A stretch of DNA of 8,077 nt. It comes from Amycolatopsis sp. 195334CR. Its GTDB lineage: Bacteria; Actinomycetota; Actinomycetes; Mycobacteriales; Pseudonocardiaceae. The translations under genes and the position numbers were made by a program. Shown here in pieces: positions 1-6,200 of the stretch. A model generated the notes under the pieces. The model did no database searches, was not told the DNA's origin, and worked only from the letters and a program-made list of their open reading frames with translations. Each line of letters begins with the position of its first letter. Positions within the stretch are counted from its first letter, which is position 1. The DNA lies in assembly GCF_017309385.1 (NCBI RefSeq), contig NZ_JAFJMJ010000006.1, positions 1 through 8,077 of the forward strand, in the 5' to 3' direction.

Positions 1-1
1 G

Positions 2-268
2 GGCGGGGTGGTTTTTGTCGGCGACGTGCGGAACCGGGAACTCGCCCGCTGCTTCCACACCGCCGTGCAACTTCACCAGGGCGCGGAGAACGTGCTGGCC
101 GCGGCGGACAAGGCCGCGCTGTCGGAGGAAGAGCTGCTGGTCGCCCCGGCGTTCTTCCCGGCATTCGCCGAGCACGTGCCCGGTCTGGAATGGGCCGAAG
201 TCCGGCTCAAAGCCGGAGCGCACCACAACGAACTCACCCGCTACCGCTACGACGCCGTGCTGCACACC
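2..268 (+). other. Module 1: C-terminal part of embedded N-methyltransferase domain
   Basis: Residues 1-89 begin inside the MT fold, at the strand [11 protein letters not shown] that follows the lost SAM-binding part. They continue through FHTA, a helical segment rich in Ala and Glu, [15 protein letters not shown], and the closing [10 protein letters not shown]. The same landmarks recur in the module 2 MT at 4211-4432, which supports the assignment. The domain would transfer a methyl group from S-adenosylmethionine to the alpha-amino group of the aminoacyl residue on the following PCP. The SAM motif itself is upstream of the window, so activity cannot be judged. The FHTA-to-FFPAF spacing is 29 residues here and only 15 in module 2. 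Confidence 0.88.
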
Positions 269-3200
269 CGGGCCGAGTCCCCGCGCGAGGTGCCCGTGGT
301 GGCCTACGAGGACCTGGCCGGACAGCTCCCCGAGGCCGTGCGGGTGACCGGCCTCCCGAACGCCCGCGTCGCCCAGGAAGCCGCCGCGCGCGAAGTGCTC
401 GAACGAGGCGGCTCCAGTGCCGACGCCCTGGCTGTGTCCGTCGACGCGGTGGATCCGCACGAACTGGCTGAATCACTGGAAGCACGTGGATACCTGGTCG
501 CGGCGACCTGGTCGCGGAATCCCGAGCAGTTCGACCTCGTAGTCGTGCGGGACGGCCTGCCGTTCCCGCGAATCGCCCCCGCGCCCGCCGGCGAGTTCTC
601 CCCGGCTGCCTTCACCAACAGCCCGGCGACCCGCCGCGACGCCGGTGAAGTCGTCACGGCGGTGCGTGCTCACGCGGCGGAGTGGTTGCCGGAGTTCATG
701 GTGCCGTCGGCGGTGGTGGTGCTGGACGAGCTGCCGTTGACGGTGAACGGAAAGCTGGATCGGCGTGCTTTGCCCGCCCCGGAGTTCGGAGCGGGGATCA
801 GGCAGGAGCCGCGCAATGCGGCGGAGCACCAGTTGTGCGGCTTGTTCGCCGAGGTGCTCGGGGTGCCGGAAGTCGGCACGAACGAGAGCTTCTTCGAGCT
901 GGGCGGGCATTCGCTGCTGGCCACCCGCCTGGTGGCCCGGGTGCGCACGGCGTTCGGGGTGGAGCTGGGCGTGCGGGCGCTGTTCGAGGCGCCCACGGTG
1001 GGTGCGCTGGCGCGCCGCCTCACCGGGGCGGGTGCCGCGCGAGCGGCCCTGACCCGGGTCGAGCGACCGGAGCACGTTCCGCTGTCCTTCGCGCAGTCGC
1101 GCCTTTGGTTCCTGAACCGCTTCGAAGGTCCTTCGCCGACCTACAACATCCCGCTCGCCCTGCGGCTGACCGGGCAGCTCGATGTGGAAGCGCTCGAACT
1201 CGCGCTGGCCGACGTGGTGGCCCGGCACGAGAGCCTGCGCACGGTGTTCCCCGAGATCGACGGCAGGCCGTGGCAGCGCGTGCTCGAGCGCGTGCGGCCC
1301 GAGCTGACCGTTACCGACGTGGACGACCTCGACCACGCCCTGGCCGGGACCGCCCGGCACATCTTCGACCTGGAATCCGAGATCCCGGTGCGGGCCGAGC
1401 TGTTCCGCACCGGGCCCGAGGACCACGTGCTCCTGGTCGTGGTCCACCACATCGCGGGCGACGGCTGGTCGCTGCGTCCTTTGTGGAGCGACCTGAGCAC
1501 GGCGTACGCGGCCCACCGCGACGGCCGGGCACCGGACTGGGCACCGCTGCCCGCGCAGTACGCGGACTACACGTTGTGGCAACGCGAAGTGCTCGGCGCG
1601 GTGGACGACCCGGGCAGCGAGATCGCCTCGCAGGTCGCCTACTGGAAGCAGGCACTGGCTGGGCTGCCCGAACGGATCACCCTGCCCACGGACCGGCCCT
1701 ACCCGCACCTGGCCTCCTACGCGGGCGACACGGTGACCTTCGGCTGGTCGCCCGACCTGCGCGCGCGGCTGGAAACCCTGGCCAAGGACGCCGGGGCGAG
1801 CTTGTTCATGGTGGTCAACGCCGGATTGGCCGCGTTGTTGTCCCGGCTCGGTGCGGGCGACGACATCCCGATCGGCGCCGCGATCGCGGGCCGCACCGAC
1901 GAAGCCTTGGACGACCTGGTCGGGTTCTTCGTGAACACACTGGTCCTCCGCACGGACACCTCCGGCGACCCGACCTTCCGCGAACTCCTGGACCGGGTGC
2001 GTGAGCGCAGCCTGGAGGCGTACGCGCACCAGGACGTGCCCTTCGAACACCTCGTGGAGATCCTGAACCCGGAGCGCTCGCTCGCCCACCAGCCGCTGTT
2101 CCAGGTCATGCTGGCCTGGCAGAACATGCCCGCCGGCGGGGCCGACCTGCCGGGGCTGTCCGTGGTGCCGGAGTTCGTCGGCACCGGCACGGCGAAGTTC
2201 GACCTGTCCGTCTACCTGATCGACGGCGAACTGGAAGGCTTCGCCGAGTTCAACACCGACGTGTTCGACCGGTCCACAGTGGAATCCATCCTGGCCAGGC
2301 TGGAGCGCCTGCTGACCGCGGTGGCCGAGGATCCGGGCCGTCGCCCCGGGACGGTCGACCTGCTCGACGACGCCGAGCGCGAGCGCGTGCTCGGCGAGTT
2401 CACCAACACCGGCCTGGCCGTCGGCACCGCCACGGTGGCGGAGATGTTCACCCAGCAAGCGGAGCGCACCCCGGACGCGGTCGCGGTGATCTGCGGGGAC
2501 GAGTCCGTCTCCTACCGCGAGCTCGACGTGGCGTCGAACCAGCTCGCGCGCCTGCTGGCCGAAGCCGGTGCCGGGCCCGAGCGGATCGTCGCGCTGGCCG
2601 TGCCGCGGTCGGTCGAGATGATGGTGGCGGTGCTGGCCGTGACGAAGACCGGCGGCGCCTACCTGCCGATCGATCCGGAGTACCCGGCCGAGCGGCTGGA
2701 GTTCATGCTCCGCGACGCGGCGCCCGTGGTGGCGGTGAGCACCGCGTCCGTTCGCCGGGTGTTCGACGGCACGGGGCTGCCCGTGGTGGAGTACGACCCG
2801 CGGCGGCTGGCGGACCAGGAACCGGGACCGGTCCGGTGCTCGGTCCACGGCCTGAACCAGGCGCACGTGATCTACACGTCGGGCTCGACCGGCACGCCGA
2901 AGGGTGTCGCGGTGTCGCACGCGGCCGTCGCCAACCTGGTGGTGTGGGCGGCGACCGTCTTCGACGACGACGAACTGTCGCACGTGTTCGCCTCGACCTC
3001 GCTGAGCTTCGACGTGTCCGTGTTCGAGATGTTCGCGCCGCTCGTGCGCGGGGGCGCGGTCGAGGTGGTCGCCAGCGCGCTCGCCCTGCCCGGCCGCCCC
3101 GGTGGCAGCCTGACCAGCGGCGTGCCGTCCGCGCTGGGGCAGCTGGTGCTCGACGGTTCGGTCGACGTCTCGCGCACGGTGGTGTTCGCCGGTGAGGCGC

Positions 3201-6200
3201 TGTCGCCGGAACTCGTGCGAGGGGTCCGCGCGGCACGGCCGGACCTTCGGCTGGTCAACGCCTACGGGCCGACCGAAGCGACCGTGTACGCGGCGGCGTG
3301 GGAGGCGGACGGCGACCTCGGCGGGCACGTCACGCCGATCGGGCGGCCGGTCGCCAACCTGCGGCTCTACGTGCTGGACCGGGGTCTGCGTCCGGTGCCG
3401 GTCGGGGTGCCGGGGGAGTTGTACGTCGCGGGCGCGGGAGTGGCCCGCGGATACCTGGGCCGCTCCGGGCTGACGGCTTCGCGGTTCGTGGCGAACCCCT
3501 TCGGCGACGGGGTGATGTACCGGACCGGGGACGTGGTGCGCTGGCGTGCCGACGGTGAGCTGGAGTACCTCGGCCGCGGGGACGACCAGGTCAAGATCCG
3601 CGGGTTCCGGATCGAGCCCGGCGAAGTGGAGTCGGTGGTCGCGGCGCACCCCGCGGTGGCGCAGGCGGTGGTGCTCGTCCGCGACGAACGCCTGATCGGC
3701 TACGTGGTGCCCGCCGACGAGGACGACGAAGCCCAGGTCAGCGGCTGGCAGCAGGTGTACGACGACCTCTACGCCACCGCGGCCGAGGTCCCGCTGGGCA
3801 GCGACTTCGCCGGCTGGCACAGCAGTTACACCAGGGAACCCATTCCGGTGGTGGAGATGCGGGAGTGGCGGGACGAGACCGTGCGCCGGATCCGCGAGTT
3901 CGCCCCGCGGCACGTGCTCGAAATCGGGGTGGGTTCCGGCCTGATCCTCAGCGAGGCGGCGCCGGGGTGTGAGAGCTACTGGGGCACGGACTTCTCGCCG
4001 GAGGTCATCGAGCGTCTGCGCCGCCAGGTGGCCGAGCGGCCGGAGCTGGCCGGGCGCACCGAACTGCGTTGCCAACCGGCGGACGACGTCACCGGTCTGC
4101 CCGAGGGCCGCTTCGATGTGGTGGTGATCAACTCGGTGGTGCAGTACTTCCCGCACGCCGACTACCTCGCCGACGTTCTGCGCTCGGTCACGCGGTTGCT
4201 GGCTCCGGGCGGCGTGGTTTTTGTCGGCGACGTCCGCAACAAGCGCCTCGCCGCCCACTTCCACACCGCGATCGGTGTGGTGCCGCAGGAGAAGGAACTC
4301 CTGGTGGATCCGGCGTTCTTCCCGGCGTTCGCAGAGCACGTCCCCGGTCTGGAGTGGGCCGACGTCCGGCTCAAGGGCGGCGCGTACCACAACGAACTGA
4401 CCCGCTACCGCTACGACGTGGTGCTGCACACGCGGCCGGTACCGGAGTCCGAAGTGGACACCGTGCCGTTCACGGGCGTCGAGGACCTGTTGCGGCGGCT
4501 GGGCTCCGACATCCTTCGCGTCGAAGGCGTCCCGAACGCCCGCCTTACCGACGAAGCCGCCGTCGACCCCCACGAGCTGATCCTGTCGGTGACCGAACGC
4601 GGCTACCGCGCCCGCGCCACCTGGTCCCGCCGCGACGAGCAGTTCGACCTCGTGTGCGTGCGGAACGGGCTCCCCTTCCCACGCCCGAAGACCGCGCGTA
4701 CCGGGGTCTTCTCGCCGGGCGCGTACACCAACCGGCCCGCGAGCAGGCACGACATCGGGGCGCTGGCCAACGCCGTGCGTGCCTTCGCCGGCGAGCGCCT
4801 GCCGGAGTACATGGTGCCCGCGGCGGTGGTGGTGCTCGACGAACTGCCGTTGACGGTCAACGGCAAGCTGGACCGGCGTGCCCTGCCCGCCCCGGAGTTC
4901 GGCGGGACCGGGACCAGGCAGGAACCGCGCAACGCCGCCGAGCACCTGCTGTGCGGTCTGTTCGCCGAGGTGCTCGGGCTGCCCGAGGTGGGCACGAACG
5001 AGAGCTTCTTCGACCTCGGCGGGCATTCGCTGCTGGCCACCCGCCTGGTCGCCAGGGTGCGCACGGCCTTCGACGTCGAACTGGGCGTGCGTGCGCTGTT
5101 CGAGGCACCCACGGTCGGCGCGCTGGCCCGGCGCCTGGGCGGGGCCGGTGCGGCACGGGCCGCGCTGGTGCCGGTCGACCGGCCCGAGGTCGTGCCGTTG
5201 TCGTTCGCGCAGTCGCGCCTGTGGTTCCTGAACCGGTTCGAAGGCCCGTCACCGACCTACAACATCCCGCTGGTACTGCGGTTGTCCGGCCCGCTCGACC
5301 TCGTGGCGCTGGAGTCCGCCCTGGCCGACGTGGTGGCCCGGCACGAAACCCTCCGGACGGTGTTCCCCGAGGTCGACGGCGTGCCGCGGCAGCAGGTGCT
5401 CGACGACGTGCGCCCGGAGCTGCCGGTGACGGTGGTGCGTGCGTTCGCCCCCGCGGAAACAGCGGCCCGGCACCTCTTCGACCTGGAGACGGAGATCCCG
5501 CTGCGGGCGGAGCTGTTCCGCGTCGGCGACGAGGACCACGTGCTGGTGCTGGTCATGCACCACATCGCCGCCGACGGCTGGTCGCTGGCCCCGCTGGCCA
5601 GGGATCTGAGCACCGCCTACGCCGCCCGGCGGGCCCGCCGCGCGCCGGAGTGGGCGCCGCTGCCGGTGCAGTACGCGGACTACACGCTGTGGCAACGCGA
5701 ACTCCTCGGAGCGCTGGAGGACTCCGGCAGCGAACTCGCTTCGCAGGTCACCTACTGGAAGCAGGCACTGGCGGACCTGCCCGAGCGGATCACCCTGCCC
5801 ACCGACCGGCCGTACCCGCCGACCGCGACGTTCCGCGGTGACACGGTGTCCTTCGAGTGGCCGGAGGACCTGCGGAACCGGCTCGAAGACCTCGCCCGTG
5901 ACAGTGGTGCGAGCTTGTTCATGGTGGTCAACGCCGCGCTGGCGGCGTTGTTGTCCCGGCTCGGCGCGGGCGACGACATCCCGATCGGTGCCGCGATCGC
6001 GGGCCGCACCGACCAGGCACTGGACGAGTTGGTCGGGTTCTTCGTGAACACGCTGGTCCTGCGCACGGACACCTCGGGCGATCCGACTTTCCGCGAGTTG
6101 CTGGAGCGGGTGCGTGAGCGGAGCCTGGCGGCGTACGCGCACCAGGACGTGCCGTTCGAGCACCTGGTGGAGATCCTGAACCCGGAGCGTTCGCTCGCCC

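Noticed and set aside
1022..1075. Possible gene boundary or docking region between module 1 and module 2
   Set aside because: The frame continues with a short Ala/Arg/Glu linker of normal length, and no stop, start or ribosome binding site is present. The equivalent linker at 5138-5191 looks the same.
682..2004. Plus-strand open frame of 440 codons, and others such as 4069-5841 and 7354-8031
   Set aside because: They are out of frame with the NRPS reading frame and give Arg/Gly/Ala-rich proteins without motifs, as is usual for high-GC coding DNA.
2366..2434. Possible epimerization or other extra domain between C and A
   Set aside because: The stretch is only about 23 codons, a normal C-to-A linker.
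3713..3736. Acidic linker before the MT (and 7778-7813) as a regulatory element
   Set aside because: It is a short Asp/Glu-rich interdomain linker of differing length in the two modules; nothing supports more than a flexible hinge.
473..5026. A 1517-codon open frame on the minus strand
   Set aside because: Its codons are exactly in register with the NRPS codons, so it stays open simply because the sense gene lacks TTA, CTA and TCA. Its translation is rich in His, Arg, Gln and Val without any recognisable domain, and the sense strand has a full set of NRPS motifs.
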